Shown piece by piece: positions 9,154-18,571 of a stretch of DNA of 64,000 nucleotides; the stretch's first letter is position 1, and each line of letters starts with the position of its first letter. Below the pieces are notes generated by a model. That model was not told where the DNA came from and did no database searches. It was given only the letters and a program-made list of their open reading frames with translations. The stretch lies in NCBI GenBank assembly GCA_963739645.1, contig CAVUBM010000080.1, positions 1 through 64,000 of the forward strand, read 5' to 3'. Origin of the DNA: JASHPR01 sp963739645. GTDB taxonomy: Bacteria > Actinomycetota > Actinomycetes > Streptosporangiales > Streptosporangiaceae. Both the position numbers and the translations under genes were made by a program.

Positions 9154-9440
9154 GTGAACGGTCACGGTGGCGCTCGAAATGCCCCCTCACGGACACGTCG
9201 TGCCTTGGCAGGCTGGCCGCGATTGGATGATGCCCGCCGCCTCTCTTTCGGCAACGACGCTGAGCAATACGACCGTGCCCGACCGTCGTACCCGGCAGCG
9301 GCAATCGATGCCACGATGGACCGCGCCAACATCCGACGAGTGCTTGATGTCGGATGCGGCACCGGCATCGCGTCGCAGCTGTTCCTCGATCGCGGATGCG
9401 AGGTGGTCGGCGTGGAACCGGACAAGCAGACGATCACGCC
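9154..9440 (+). CDS. Class I SAM-dependent methyltransferase, truncated at the block boundary
   Basis: The readable part is a methyltransferase N-terminus: LSFGNDAEQYDRARPSYP, then motif I VLDVGCGTGIASQLFLDRG, then the acidic ribose-binding loop VVGVEPD. These segments bind S-adenosylmethionine. The GTG start at 9154 follows an AAGGGA ribosome-binding site. Directly after GVEPDK the family sequence ends, and the reading passes into a Cys-rich protein of a different kind. More than half the enzyme is therefore missing. The methyl acceptor is unknown. Confidence 0.65.
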
Positions 9441-9490
9441 GCTGACGTGCTCGCCGTCGCGAGCGGCAGTACTGCGGTCGATGGTCGTCC
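9430..9490. other. Boundary between actinobacterial and myxobacterial blocks
   Basis: Left of here the plus strand encodes a methyltransferase up to its acidic loop. Right of here it encodes the inside of a myxobacterial-type Cys-rich protein. Both are cut mid-domain. No repeat, insertion sequence or recombinase is visible at the join, which fits a chimeric assembly. Confidence 0.6.
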
Positions 9491-10040
9491 GTCACCGGAG
9501 CGCGGCGCGGAAGACGACGGCTGGGGTGCTCGCTGCGGTCTCGGCGACGCCGGCTTCGCGGCGTGGACGTGTCGCGCGGGCTTCAAGTGCGTGCGCGAAT
9601 CCGAATCGGACGTCGGCGTGTGCGTGCCACAGGGTGGCGCGGTCGTCGGTGACGCTTGCGAGACCGGGCTCGTCAACGCGACGTCGAGTTCGCACGCGGA
9701 CGGCGCTCGGCTCACGACCGGCGCGTGCGCGACGAATCAGGTGTGCGAAACCAATGCCGTGGGCTTCCCCGGCGGCATGTGCTCGGGCGCGTGCGGCGCG
9801 GAAGCGCCCGGCGCGGTTTGCGGCGGGATACCGGTGCTCACCGAGTTCAACGCATGCCTCGCCGCGGGCGCATCCTTCAATCGATGCATCGCGGACAACA
9901 CGCGACCGGGGACGCTCCACGCGTGCGGCTTTCACGAGCCCTGCCGCGACGATTACGTCTGTGCCCGCTCCGGGGATCACGGCGCGTGCATGCCGCCGTA
10001 TTTTCTCTTTCAGCTGCGGGTCGACGGGCACCCGATTTGA
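9490..10040 (+). CDS. Cys-rich secreted protein, N-terminally truncated
   Basis: The reading contains regularly spaced cysteines in short loops: GARCGLGDAGFAAWTCRAGF, CVPQGGAVVGDACETG, CATNQVCETN, CSGACGAEAPGAVCGG, then CGFHEPCRDDYVCARSGDHG. It ends at the TGA at 10038-10040. This pattern is common in large Myxococcota lipoproteins with many small disulfide loops of unknown function, exposed at the cell surface. The N-terminus, with the expected lipoprotein signal, is lost at the boundary near 9,490. The frame is intact over about 180 residues. Confidence 0.6.
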
Positions 10041-10041
10041 C

Positions 10042-10470
10042 TCACATCGACGCGAGATCCTTCACCAGGTCTGCCGCCGTGTCGCCGTCGATGTCGAGGG
10101 CGGCGGCGGTGTCCATGATGAGCTCGCGTTCGCTCGTGCGCACGATGCCGTCGGCGGCGGTGATCTGGATGGCGAGAGAGAGAGCGAGGCGTCGCGCGTT
10201 CTGATCGGGCAAGCGCGCCTTCACGGCAGCGAGGCGCGCGTCGCGACCGGAGGCGTCGAGATCGGTCTTCACTCGGGCGAGGAGCGCGTCGAGATCGTCG
10301 CCCGTCAGGAGACGCGACGTCAGCTTCTCCGCGTTCTTCAGGAAGGCCTGCGTACTCCGACGTCGCTGAGCTCGCCGTCAGCCAGGGCGGCGCAGGTACA
10401 TCATTTCGATCAGCGCTTCGATCTTCTCGTCGTTGAGGTCGCGCACGAACGCCGGATCGGTCTGACGCAT
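10042..10470 (-). CDS. TerB-like (tellurite resistance B fold) protein, frameshifted
   Basis: The start MRQTDPAFVRDLNDEKIEAL is in one frame. Two indels near 10340 and 10378 lead to TDLDASGRDARLAAVKARLP and SLAIQITAADGIVRTSEREL, and the protein ends DTAADLVKDLASM. An all-helical fold with an acidic AADG turn matches the TerB domain, a small metal-binding helical module. The gene begins 2 nt after the truD stop codon on the same strand, so the two form an operon. The cellular role is not known. Confidence 0.6.
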
Positions 10471-10472
10471 GG

Positions 10473-11595
10473 TCACGCAGTATACCGAAAGAACGGCTCG
10501 CGCGTGAAAACTCGCGGACGAGCTCGGTCGCGTAGCTGCCCGGACGGCAGAAAGAAGCTCGAGCAGGAGCGCGTTCGTCGGCCGCGCCCGATCGGTCTGT
10601 TCGGACCCATCGTGAGCCTTTCGGGCCAGACCGAGGACGTCACGACGCGTGCCGTCCGCGAGCCGCCCGAGCGCGCCCAGCTCCGCGTCGCCGAGCCCCA
10701 CGCTCGCGGACCGCCTCTCTTCGAGCTCGAGGGCGCGCCCGTTCGCCGGCTTGGCATCTTCGGTCCGATCATGGGGCCCGTCGGGTGAATGTCGTGGCTC
10801 TTCCACCGCGGCAGCTCGCTCTCGACGTCGTCGACGGTGAAGAGCGAGCCCGCTGCCGTCGAGGCGCACGACCTCGCCGCGAAGCGGCACGTCGAGGCCC
10901 TCCGCGACACGCGCCGTCGACGTAGCGGTTGAAGACCTCCGACTGAACGACGCTCGCGAACAGCTTTCGCTCGAACGGCGGCACCCGCGTCGCGCTGGCC
11001 GCGCGATTCCGTGACGAGCCAGTCGAGGGCGTCGGCGAGATTGCCTGCCGTCGCGACCGAAGCGCTGCGCGCCGAAGTAGTTGGGCAGCCCGCGCTCGCC
11101 GGAGCCGCGCGACGATCGCCGCGGCACGAGCGGACACGCGTCCGGGAGGGTGTCCATCAAGCGGATGCGGAAGGCATTGCCCTTGCAGGTGTCCGGTGCG
11201 GAGCTTGTTCGCGTGCCGGCTCACCTCGACGACTCGCAGCGCCTTCGGGCAGCTCCCAGGTGTCGACGGCCCTGGCGCGCCGCGCGGGAAGCGAGATCCA
11301 CTGAGTGGTGACCGCGTGCTTGTCCTTCATGCCCGCGCTTCCGACCTCGCCGACGGGCAACGCCCGCCGCCCGCGCGACCGCGAGCACGGCATCGCGCGT
11401 CGTCATGCGCCGCTTCCGGACGCGGACGTACAGGTGCTCTCCCTCGCCCGAGACGGAGTAGAGCGGTATCTCGTCGACCTGGAAGTCTTCAGGTTCCGGA
11501 CCGATCGCGCCGCCGGTACCGGGCAGGTCGTCCGTCGCGAACGGCGGCACAGCGGGCAGTGGACGATCGGGCGCTGGCTCGAGGCTCTCTGACAC
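10473..11595 (-). CDS. truD: tRNA pseudouridine(13) synthase TruD, frameshifted
   Basis: TruD converts uridine 13 of tRNA to pseudouridine. The order of segments is right for the family. The N-terminus is LPGTGGAIGPEPEDFQVDEI followed by GEGEHLYVRVRKRRMTTRDA. The catalytic motif is GSAGMKDKHAVTTQWISLP, whose Asp in KDKHAVT is the nucleophile position of the family. Next come HANKLRTGHLQG and the RNA-binding segment LPNYFGAQRFGRDG. The TRUD insertion domain shows SLFTVDDVESELPRWKSHDI and HPTGPMIGPKM. The C-terminus LPSGQLRDRARPRVFTREP ends in TGA. At least four frameshifts break the frame, but no segment is missing. The terB-like gene follows after 2 nt. Confidence 0.8.
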
Positions 11596-11816
11596 GCCGC
11601 CGTTCTAGCCGTGAGCTGGCGGCATGCGAGTCGCTCGATTCTGATGCTGCTTCGTTCGAAGCGTTGACTTGTAAATTTGGCTGTCAACGTGCGTTTGCCT
11701 CGCAAATGGCTAAGCTCTTGACGCGCACTGCGGCTCCGCGGAAGCGTTCTCCGCGTCACGGTCTGTAAAACTGTAAACGCGCCGACCGCATGGCGGCGAC
11801 GTTTCGAAGGAGTCCG
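11596..11816. promoter_or_regulatory. Divergent intergenic region between truD and the hydroxyacyl-CoA dehydrogenase
   Basis: The region is less GC-rich than its surroundings (for example TTGACTTGTAAATTTGGC near 11662) and should hold both promoters. A strong GAAGGAG ribosome-binding site at about 11806-11812 fixes the ATG at 11817. Confidence 0.45.
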
Positions 11817-13182
11817 ATGACCGCCGACTGTCACTTCCCGAAGCAGAGCAGAGCTGCAACGACCTCCTCGGCAGCCGCAGGATCGACCACGTCGTCGTCC
11901 TCGGCGCGAACGGCGCCATGGGCTACGGCAGCGGCGCGCTCTTCACGACCGCCGTGCCCGCAGGTCACGTTCCTGGCGCGCACCAAGGACAAGGCGGAGC
12001 AGGGGCTGAAGGCCGCCGTCAACGCGGTCCGGTCTCGAGCACGGTGGCCGATCGGGTCGACACCGGCGACTACGACAAGGACTTCGACGCGGCCGTCGCG
12101 CAAGGCCGACCTCATCTTCGAGGCCGTCACGGAGGACTTCGACATCAAGCGACGCATGTTCGAGCGCGTCGACAAGGTGCGCCGGCCCGGACTCGATCGT
12201 CGCCACGGTGACGAGCGGTCTGTCGATCAACGCGCTCGCCGAGGGCCGGAGCGAGTCGTTCCGGAAGCACTTCCTCGGCCTGCACTTCTTCAATCCGCCG
12301 AACGTCATCGTCGGCACCGAGCTCATCGCCGGGCAAGGACACCGATCCCGAAGCTCGTCGACTTCGTCGACGCGTACTCGCACGAAGATGCTCGGCCGCG
12401 TGATGATCCGCACCGCGGACACGCCCGGCTTCGCCGGCAACCGCGTCGGCTTCAAGGTGCTGAACGAGGCGGCGCAGCTCGCCGAGGAGCACGGCCCCGT
12501 GCTCGTCGAGCGGCTCGTCGGCCCGTACACCGGGCGCGCGCTGACGCCGCTCGCGACCGATCGATCTCGTCGGCTGGGACATCCACCGCGCCATCGTCGA
12601 CAACATCTACAAGAACGCGCCCGACGAGGCGCACGCGACGCTCCGGCTGCCCGGGCTACATGGCCGCGCTGCTCGAGCAAGGGCATGCTCGGCAACAAGA
12701 GCGGCGGCGGCTTCTTCAAGGTCGAGAACAAGGTGAAGCTCGTGCTCGATCCGAAGAGCGAGCACCTACCGGCCCGAGGCCGAGGTGAAGCTGCCGGACC
12801 TCGGCTTCATCGAGGACGTCGCCAGGCTGCACCGCGACGGCCGCTACCGGAGGCGATGAAGGTCGTTCGTCGAGGCGCCCGGCGACGTGGGCCGCGCTCG
12901 CGCGCAAGGTCGTCGCCGGCTACGTGAGCTACGCGTTCCACCGCGTCGGCGAGGTCACCGAGACCATCGCCGGCATCGACGACATCATGGGCTTCGGCTT
13001 CAACTGGGCGCCGCCGAGCGTGCTCGTCGACATCATCGGCGCCGAAGGAGACGGTCGCGATGATCGAGAAGGCGAAGCTGCCGGTCCCGCGCCTCCTCGC
13101 CGACGCGGCGACGAGCGGCACGCCCAAGCGCTTCTACACGAACCCCCACGGCAACATCGGCCGCTTCTTCGTCGCCGGCTGA
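11817..13182 (+). CDS. 3-hydroxyacyl-CoA dehydrogenase (FadB-like), frameshifted
   Basis: The enzyme oxidises L-3-hydroxyacyl-CoA with NAD+ in fatty-acid beta-oxidation. The Rossmann start reads IDHVVVLGANGAMGYGSGAL. It is followed by ADLIFEAVTEDFDIKRRMF, FLGLHFFNPPNVIVGTEL (the conserved HFFNP motif with the catalytic His), MIRTADTPGFAGNRVGFKV, LVGWDIHRAIVDNIY and MLGNKSGGGFFKVENKV. The C-terminal helical domain ends KRFYTNPHGNIGRFFVAG. Roughly eight single-base indels interrupt the frame, but all segments are colinear. A GAAGGAG site precedes the ATG. The thiolase gene begins 44 nt after its stop, so the pair forms a fadBA-like operon. Confidence 0.8.
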
Positions 13183-13226
13183 GCCACGCAACTTCCGAGT
13201 CATCGAGCAAGCAGGAGCCATCCAAC

Positions 13227-14470
13227 ATGTCACAGACTCCGGAAGTCTTACGTTCTCGGCGGCTACCAGACCGATTTCGCCCGCAACTGGACGAAGGAGA
13301 AGAAGCACTTCGCGGCCCTGATGCGCGAGGGCGTCTCGGGCGCGCTCGAGGCGACCGACGATCGATCCCGAAGGACGTCCAGGTCGGGCACGTCGGCAAC
13401 TTCGCCGCCGAGCTCTACTGCAAGCAGGGCCACCTCGGCGCGTTCTTCGTCGAGGTCGACCCCGCGTTCAGCGGCCTGCCCACCGGGCAGGCACGAGGCG
13501 GCGTGCGCGTCCGGGAGCATCGCGCTCCTGGCGGCGCTCGCCGAGATCGAGGCGGGCTGGTACGACCTGTCGTGCGTCGTCGGCATCGAGCAGATGAAGA
13601 CCGTGCCCGCGTCCGAGGGCGGCGACTACCTCGGCACCGCGGCCTGGTACGAGCAAGAGGCCAAGGGCGTCGAGTTCCCGTTTCCGAAGCTCTTCGGCAA
13701 GCTCGGCGACGAGTACGACAAGCGCTACGGCCTGAAGGACGAGCACCTCGCCGGCATCTCGGCGGTCAACTACGCGAACGCGAAGCTGAACCCGCTCGCG
13801 CAGACGCGCACCTGGTACATGAACAAGGCGCACGCCTGCTCGCGCGACGAGTTCAACGCGGCCGTCGGCGGGCGCATCCGCATCGCGGACTGCTCGCAGG
13901 TCACCGACGGCGCGGTCGCCGTGTTCCTCGCCTCGCGCGCCTACGCCGAGAAGTACGCGAAGAGCGCGCGGCATCACGCTCGAGTCGATCCCGCGCATCA
14001 AGGGCTGGGGCCACCACACGTCGCGCCTGCAAGTTCGCCGACAAGGTCGCCGAGAGCAAGGACAGCCAGTACGTGCTGCCGCACGTGCGCACGCACGATC
14101 ACCGACGCCTGGCGGCGCGCGGGCATCGCCGACGTCGACGGCGTCGACGGCATCGAGACGCACGACTGCTTCACGACGAGCGAGTACATGGCCATCGACC
14201 ACTTCGGCATCACCAAGCCCGGCGAGAGCTGGAAGGCGGTCGAGGAGCGGCTGGATCGAGATCGGCGGCAAGCACCCGATCAACCCGAGCGGCGGTCTCA
14301 TCGGCGCGGGCCACCCCGTCGGCGCGACCGGCGTGCGCCAGCTGCTCGACTGCTACAAGCAGGTGACCGGCACGGCCGGCGACTACCAGGTCGAGGGCGC
14401 GAAGACCTTCCAGACGCTGAACATCGGCGGCAGCGGCACGACCAGCGTCAGCTTCGTCGTCGGCGTCTGA
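13227..14470 (+). CDS. Acetyl-CoA acetyltransferase (thiolase family, SCP-x-like), frameshifted
   Basis: Thiolases cleave 3-ketoacyl-CoA or condense acetyl-CoA; this one lies directly behind a hydroxyacyl-CoA dehydrogenase gene. Segments are GGYQTDFARNWTKEKKHFAA, VGNFAAELYCKQGHLGAFFV, GRHEAACASGSIALLAALAE (the reactive Cys is in EAACASG), VVGIEQMKTVPASEGGDYLG, and GGRIRIADCSQVTDGAVAVF. The C-terminal catalytic motifs are ETHDCFTTSEYMAIDHFG and NPSGGLIGAGHPVGATGVRQ, with the acid-base His in GHPVGATG. The closing strand is NIGGSGTTSVSFVVGV. About five indels are present. An AGGAG site precedes the ATG at 13227, and a rho-independent terminator follows. Confidence 0.82.
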
Positions 14471-14500
14471 GACCGATTCGACGTAGCGTGAAGCGAAGGA

Positions 14501-14527
14501 CGGAGAGGTGAAAGCCTCTCCGTTTTT
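14501..14527 (+). terminator. Rho-independent terminator after the thiolase gene
   Basis: A perfect 8-bp stem CGGAGAGG/CCTCTCCG with a six-base loop is followed directly by five T residues. It sits 30 nt after the thiolase stop and closes the beta-oxidation operon. Confidence 0.85.
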
Positions 14528-14725
14528 CATTTTGGGGTATGGCACGCCGAGCGGACGTGGCCGGAGCTCCACAGAGGCGGGTGCGAGCCAGCCCGGCAAG
14601 TCGGCGACATGTGATGAATCCCAAGTGTTCGGTACCCCCGCTCTTTTCAAGGTGTAGTCGAATGGGGTAAGCATGGGTGCACGCGCCGCGCACGGCTACC
14701 GGCACAGAGGGAAAGCACCCCTGCG

Positions 14726-16126
14726 ATGATGGACAACCCAAACCTGGGCCGTGAACGATTGGGGCGGCCATGGGCGGCCATTTTGGCTCTGTGTGTGACG
14801 TCGGTTGGGTGCGCTGGCAAAGTCGCCGGCGATGACGGCAGCGCCGCGCGCGCACGCGATCTACAGGCGTGGGACGCAGCGGTGACGAACGCGGTGTGTG
14901 CCAAACAGGTGCAGTGTTCGGATCAGATCGGCATCGGCGAGTACTCGAGCACCGAAGCCTGCGTGGATGACAAAAATCCCGAAGCCTACGATCTCTTCTG
15001 GTTCGGGATTCACCACTACGAGGCGCTGGCCTTGACCTATCGCGTGGCGGACGCGGAAACCCAATCCGGGTGCCTCGCGGCCATCGCTGCCGCGCCCTGC
15101 GGCGCCGCGACGCCCGATATCTGTGCCCGAGTGTACGTTCCGATCTTGCCGCCGCTCGAAGTGGGGGAACCGTGTAAGGATTACACGTTCGAAAGCACGC
15201 TCGAAAGCGTCGCTCTCTACTCGGGAGACCAGGGCACTCGGTTTTGCGACACCGGGCTCGTCTGTGACAGGGACCAAGCCTGCCCCGTTTGCGCGAAGCC
15301 AGCGGCGGCGGTGGGAGAAAACCAGCCGTGCTCCGCCACGGTGCCGTGTCAGGCCGGACTCGAGTGCTGCGCGCCGGGGAGCTATTGCCTGTCGAGCGAT
15401 GCGACGGTCTCGTCGTGCCAGGTGCCTCCGAGCAGTACGAGCGCTCCGAGCCCCGAAGGTCTGCCGACAGGCGGACAGCCGTGCGTCGACGGTACGACGT
15501 GCGCGAGCGCGTTCTATTGCGAACTCCTGGGTCTCATGCCCACACCCAGTGGCATCTGCAAGCCCAAGGGAGGCGTCGGATCCCCGTGCACGGATCCGTC
15601 AATCGAAGCCGGATGCGCTGCCGATCTCTATTGCGACGACACGAGCGGCAAGTGCCAGCCCTACGCGCTCGAAGGCGAAACGTGTTCGCGCGACTCGGGA
15701 AATGGCGCGTGTGTGCACGGCTTATGGTGCCTCTACGACGCGCCCGACTCGAAAACGGGGACGTGCGGCCTACCGTCCGCCGGCAAGGCAGGACAGCCGC
15801 TGCCGTGCAGTCGGTTTGGGGACCAGGGAGACGAGCTGGCCTGTCCCGTTCCACTTCGCCCGGACGATCACGGCACGGATCCGTCGCAGCAGTTGGGAGT
15901 CTCCGTCGACTATTGCGAGTGCCTGCCGTTCCTCGAGAATGGGGCCGCCTGTTCGAGTCTTTACCAATGTCAGAGTAGGCACTGCGCGTCCGGCATTTGC
16001 ACCGCAGGATTGCCCGACGGCACCGCGTGCACGAGCGACGACGACTGCACGTCGTTCACCTGTGACACGACCTCCGGAAAATGCGTCGCGTCGCCGCCGC
16101 CTTCTCCATCGTGTCCGGCGCCGTAG
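14726..16126 (+). CDS. Cys-rich lipoprotein with repeated Dickkopf-like disulfide loops
   Basis: This 466-residue protein begins with a basic n-region and hydrophobic stretch (RPWAAILALCVTSVGC). The lipobox VGC at about residue 29 implies lipid attachment at the cell envelope. The mature part carries tens of cysteines in repeated short loops such as CDTGLVCDRDQACPVC, CQAGLECCAPGSYCLSSD, ADLYCDDTSGKCQPY and CTSDDDCTSFTCDTTSGKC. Such repeats are abundant in Myxococcota surface proteins; their function is not known. The C-terminus is Pro/Ser-rich. The frame is intact. The gene is preceded by its own leader behind the thiolase terminator and is convergent with the next gene. Confidence 0.72.
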   Translation: MMDNPNLGRERLGRPWAAILALCVTSVGCAGKVAGDDGSAARARDLQAWDAAVTNAVCAKQVQCSDQIGIGEYSSTEACVDDKNPEAYDLFWFGIHHYEALALTYRVADAETQSGCLAAIAAAPCGAATPDICARVYVPILPPLEVGEPCKDYTFESTLESVALYSGDQGTRFCDTGLVCDRDQACPVCAKPAAAVGENQPCSATVPCQAGLECCAPGSYCLSSDATVSSCQVPPSSTSAPSPEGLPTGGQPCVDGTTCASAFYCELLGLMPTPSGICKPKGGVGSPCTDPSIEAGCAADLYCDDTSGKCQPYALEGETCSRDSGNGACVHGLWCLYDAPDSKTGTCGLPSAGKAGQPLPCSRFGDQGDELACPVPLRPDDHGTDPSQQLGVSVDYCECLPFLENGAACSSLYQCQSRHCASGICTAGLPDGTACTSDDDCTSFTCDTTSGKCVASPPPSPSCPAP

Positions 16127-16235
16127 CGTGGTGGGCAGGACTGTTGGGGGCGTCCCTCCTCTGTTGAGCGGAGTCGTGCGCCGTGTTCGGTGCCCCCAAC
16201 TCTTTCGCGTCGGATCGAGTGGCGTCGCTGGACCG

Positions 16236-17027
16236 TCAAAACGTGACAGACAGCGCGAGCCCTTGGGGCGCGGACGCCAGCGATTTGCCGGGCCTCCATT
16301 CCATCGAGCTCACCCGGAGCGGCATCACGGTGATGCTCGCTTCGTCGCGTTGCCACGCGAGCACGGAGCCGACGATGGCGGACCCCACGATCGTGATGAT
16401 GCCGCCGGCGAGGAGCGCGCCGTCCGTGGAGCCTTGGCGCTCACAGAAGCCGTTCGGATCGCAGAAGTCGTGCTCGTGGAAGGATTCGGCGATCATGATT
16501 GTGCCGGCGATGACGCCGCCGATGCCGATGATCGCGCCGGCGACACGGAGCCCACTTCGATCCTCGTACCTGGCGTGGAGAACGGACGGGCCGCTCAGGA
16601 CGACCGGACCCTCGACGGGCACGAGGCGGCCTCCGCGCGCGAGCGCCATGTGGTACTCGCCCGGCGCGAACCGCGCGGGGCAGGGCCCCGTGCACACCCT
16701 CTCGAACGCGGGCGCGTAGCCGGCAAACCAGCCGCGACGCCGCCAGCCCCAGCCGCGGTAGCGGTAACCATAGACGGCAGGCACCATCCCCGACTCGTTC
16801 AGCAGCGACACGTCGGGATCGTTGGGCTCGAACTGGACGTCAAAGCTGCCGCGCTCGGCCGACGGCGGTGGCCCCGGCGGTCGCGGCATCCTGGGCGGCG
16901 GAGGCTGAACGGTGGGCGGCGCGGGCTCCTGCTGGGGCGGACCCGCGTCGGCGCGCGCGCGCGGGGTGTACGCTCCCAGCGCACAGAGTGATGTTAAAGC
17001 GACGAGGTGGAAGTTTGTGAGGCGCAT
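16236..17027 (-). CDS. Secreted or envelope protein with PEGA-like domain and two C-terminal membrane segments
   Basis: The start MRLTNFHLVALTSLCALGAY gives a 263-residue product with a cleavable signal (AYTPRARADAG). The 45 residues available upstream in the same frame show no signal and are omitted. A Pro-rich linker (PAPPTVQPPPPRMPRPPGPP) leads to a beta-rich region: FDVQFEPNDPDVSLL, then VCTGPCPARFAPGEYHMALA, which resembles the PEGA domains of myxobacterial envelope proteins. Two hydrophobic segments follow (VAGAIIGIGGVIAGTIMIA and ALLAGGIITIVGSAIVGSVL), separated by a short Cys-containing loop (FCDPNGFCE). The C-terminus is beta-like. The function is unknown. The frame is intact. Confidence 0.6.
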   Translation of the reverse strand: MRLTNFHLVALTSLCALGAYTPRARADAGPPQQEPAPPTVQPPPPRMPRPPGPPPSAERGSFDVQFEPNDPDVSLLNESGMVPAVYGYRYRGWGWRRRGWFAGYAPAFERVCTGPCPARFAPGEYHMALARGGRLVPVEGPVVLSGPSVLHARYEDRSGLRVAGAIIGIGGVIAGTIMIAESFHEHDFCDPNGFCERQGSTDGALLAGGIITIVGSAIVGSVLAWQRDEASITVMPLRVSSMEWRPGKSLASAPQGLALSVTF

Positions 17028-17109
17028 CGGCGTATCGCCGAACAAGATGCCGCCGCCGCGGAGGTTGTCAAACCTCGCGCGCATTCTGAAGACGTCTTCA
17101 TCGTGCTCC

Positions 17110-17258
17110 CAGGGGGGCCTTCCCCCCCGCGGCTCGCTTGCGCGACCGCTCCACCCCTCCACCCCTCCGGGTGTTCCGCAGCGGCTCGGGTGTTCCGCAG
17201 CGGCTCGGGTGTTCCGCAGCGGCTCCCCTGCCGCCTTCGGCGGGCTCGCTCCGCTCGC
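17110..17258 (-). repeat. Dispersed 3'-end element, copy A (expanded)
   Basis: Read on the minus strand, this element begins about 20 bp after the stop codon of the cytochrome gene at 17278 and matches copy B at 20820-20918 almost base for base. Both contain GCGGAGCGAGCCCGC, GGCAGGGGAGCCGCTGCGG, AACACCCGGAGGGGTGGAG and AAGCGAGCCGCGGGGG, and end in a G-run/C-run hairpin. Copy A differs mainly by two additional 19-bp units (17171-17227) and one extra GGAGGGGT unit. It has no coding potential. Confidence 0.75.
17171..17227. repeat. Three 19-bp tandem repeats inside copy A
   Basis: The unit GTGTTCCGCAGCGGCTCGG occurs three times head to tail, the last with CCC at its end. Copy B has a single unit, so this module varies in number between copies of the element. 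Confidence 0.85.
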
Positions 17259-17277
17259 GGGCGAGTGGAAGCTCCTT

Positions 17278-18453
17278 CTAATCTCGCCCGGCGTCGTGGA
17301 TCGACGGAAGCCCGCCGTCCGCCAGTGGCATCGACTCGATCCACGCGCGAATCAGGCCCACGCCGTTCTGGTCGACGGTCTCCGTCGCGATGGGCGGCAT
17401 CTGCGTCACGATGCCGCCGGGGCCGCGCCTCGAGATGCGGAGGAACATCTCGCTCTGGTCGGGCTTACCCGGCTCGATGATGTGGAGGTCGGGGAGCACG
17501 CTGTTCGGCTGGAGCACCGCGGAGCGGAACGCCGTCGTGTGTTCCACCGTGTCGAGCGCGATCGTGCTCTCCCAGAGATCGAGCGACACGCGCACCGACA
17601 CGCTCGAGTTCGGGTTGTGGCAGTGACCGCAGTTCGCGTGCAGGTAGCCGAGCGCCTTTTCCGCGACCGGCGCGCCCGGGATCTGGAAGTTGCCCGCGGG
17701 TGGAAGCGTGAGCCGGTTCTCGCTTATCAGATCCGCGAGCTTCATTCCGGGCAGATCGTGCGAGAGCTGGATCGCCGTCACGCCGAGCAGCTTGTCCGGC
17801 ATGTTGCCGTGGCAAAAATTGCAGTCGCTCTGCTGCGGAATGTCGTGCGGGGTGCCATTGGCGTTCTGCACGCCGTCCGGCACGGCCAAAGCTTCGGTCT
17901 GCTCGTCGTTCCACTGGTAGGCGACCATCGTCCACTCGTCGTCGGCGACCTTGTGCAGGTAGCGGGTCTCGATCCGCTTTCCGTTCAGGGCGAAGTCCTT
18001 CCAGACCTTCGTGCCCACCGGGTACACCCAGAAATCCATGTCGCTCGTGTCGATGGTCTTGCCCGGCGGCAAATACACCCAGCGGTTCTTCGTCGCGCCG
18101 TCTGCCCAGAGGACGTACTTCGGCTGATAAGCGCGCACCCCCGGCGCCGGCGTTTCGTTCTTCATGTCCACGAAGAGGCCCGTCTCGGACAGCTTCGACG
18201 GAAAGCCGTCTACGGGTCCGCTGGCGTCCGGGACGGCGGCAGCGGCAGCATCCGCGTCCGCAGGAGGAGCTGAAGCGTCGCGGGGCAACGGAGCGGCGGC
18301 TCCATCCGACGCGAGAGCGCGGGCCTCCGCTCCCGCGTCGGTCGGCTTGACGACGGGCCCGCCCTTCGGCGCCGTTGAATCGGAGGAGCAAGCGGAGAGC
18401 CAGAGCACCCCGCTCATCAGGAATCCGTGGAGCGAGTGAGAGCGACCGAGCAC
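17278..18453 (-). CDS. Dihaem c-type cytochrome lipoprotein
   Basis: The protein has 391 residues. A lipoprotein signal (FLMSGVLWLSAC) places it in the envelope. An Ala/Asp-rich linker follows to about residue 80. A beta-rich domain contains YQPKYVLWADGATKNRWVYL, WVYPVGTKVWKDFALNG and RIETRYLHKVADDEWTMVAY. It is followed by two haem-binding motifs, CNFCH and CGHCH. The order resembles the SO2930-type dihaem cytochrome family, whose redox partners are mostly unknown. It is divergent from a second dihaem cytochrome lipoprotein at 18572, with 118 nt between them, so the pair may share regulation and pass electrons in one chain; that link is inference. Copy A of the 3'-end element follows its stop. 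Confidence 0.72.
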   Translation of the reverse strand: MLGRSHSLHGFLMSGVLWLSACSSDSTAPKGGPVVKPTDAGAEARALASDGAAAPLPRDASAPPADADAAAAAVPDASGPVDGFPSKLSETGLFVDMKNETPAPGVRAYQPKYVLWADGATKNRWVYLPPGKTIDTSDMDFWVYPVGTKVWKDFALNGKRIETRYLHKVADDEWTMVAYQWNDEQTEALAVPDGVQNANGTPHDIPQQSDCNFCHGNMPDKLLGVTAIQLSHDLPGMKLADLISENRLTLPPAGNFQIPGAPVAEKALGYLHANCGHCHNPNSSVSVRVSLDLWESTIALDTVEHTTAFRSAVLQPNSVLPDLHIIEPGKPDQSEMFLRISRRGPGGIVTQMPPIATETVDQNGVGLIRAWIESMPLADGGLPSIHDAGRD

Positions 18454-18571
18454 CGGTAACCGTTATCACGAATCGTGCAACCGCCGCGTCTTTCATGTAT
18501 GAAGCGCGTAGCGGGCACGGCTCGGACAACCGAGCTCGCGAGGGGTCTATTAGGTCCCGGGAACATCACTC
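18454..18571. promoter_or_regulatory. Shared divergent promoter region of the two cytochrome genes
   Basis: These 118 nt separate the start codons of the two divergent cytochrome lipoprotein genes and must hold both promoters. The sequence is less GC-rich around 18460-18500. No clear palindrome is visible. Confidence 0.45.

Noticed and set aside
17171..17227. Possible CRISPR array from the 19-bp repeats
   Set aside because: The units are head to tail without spacers and no cas genes are nearby.
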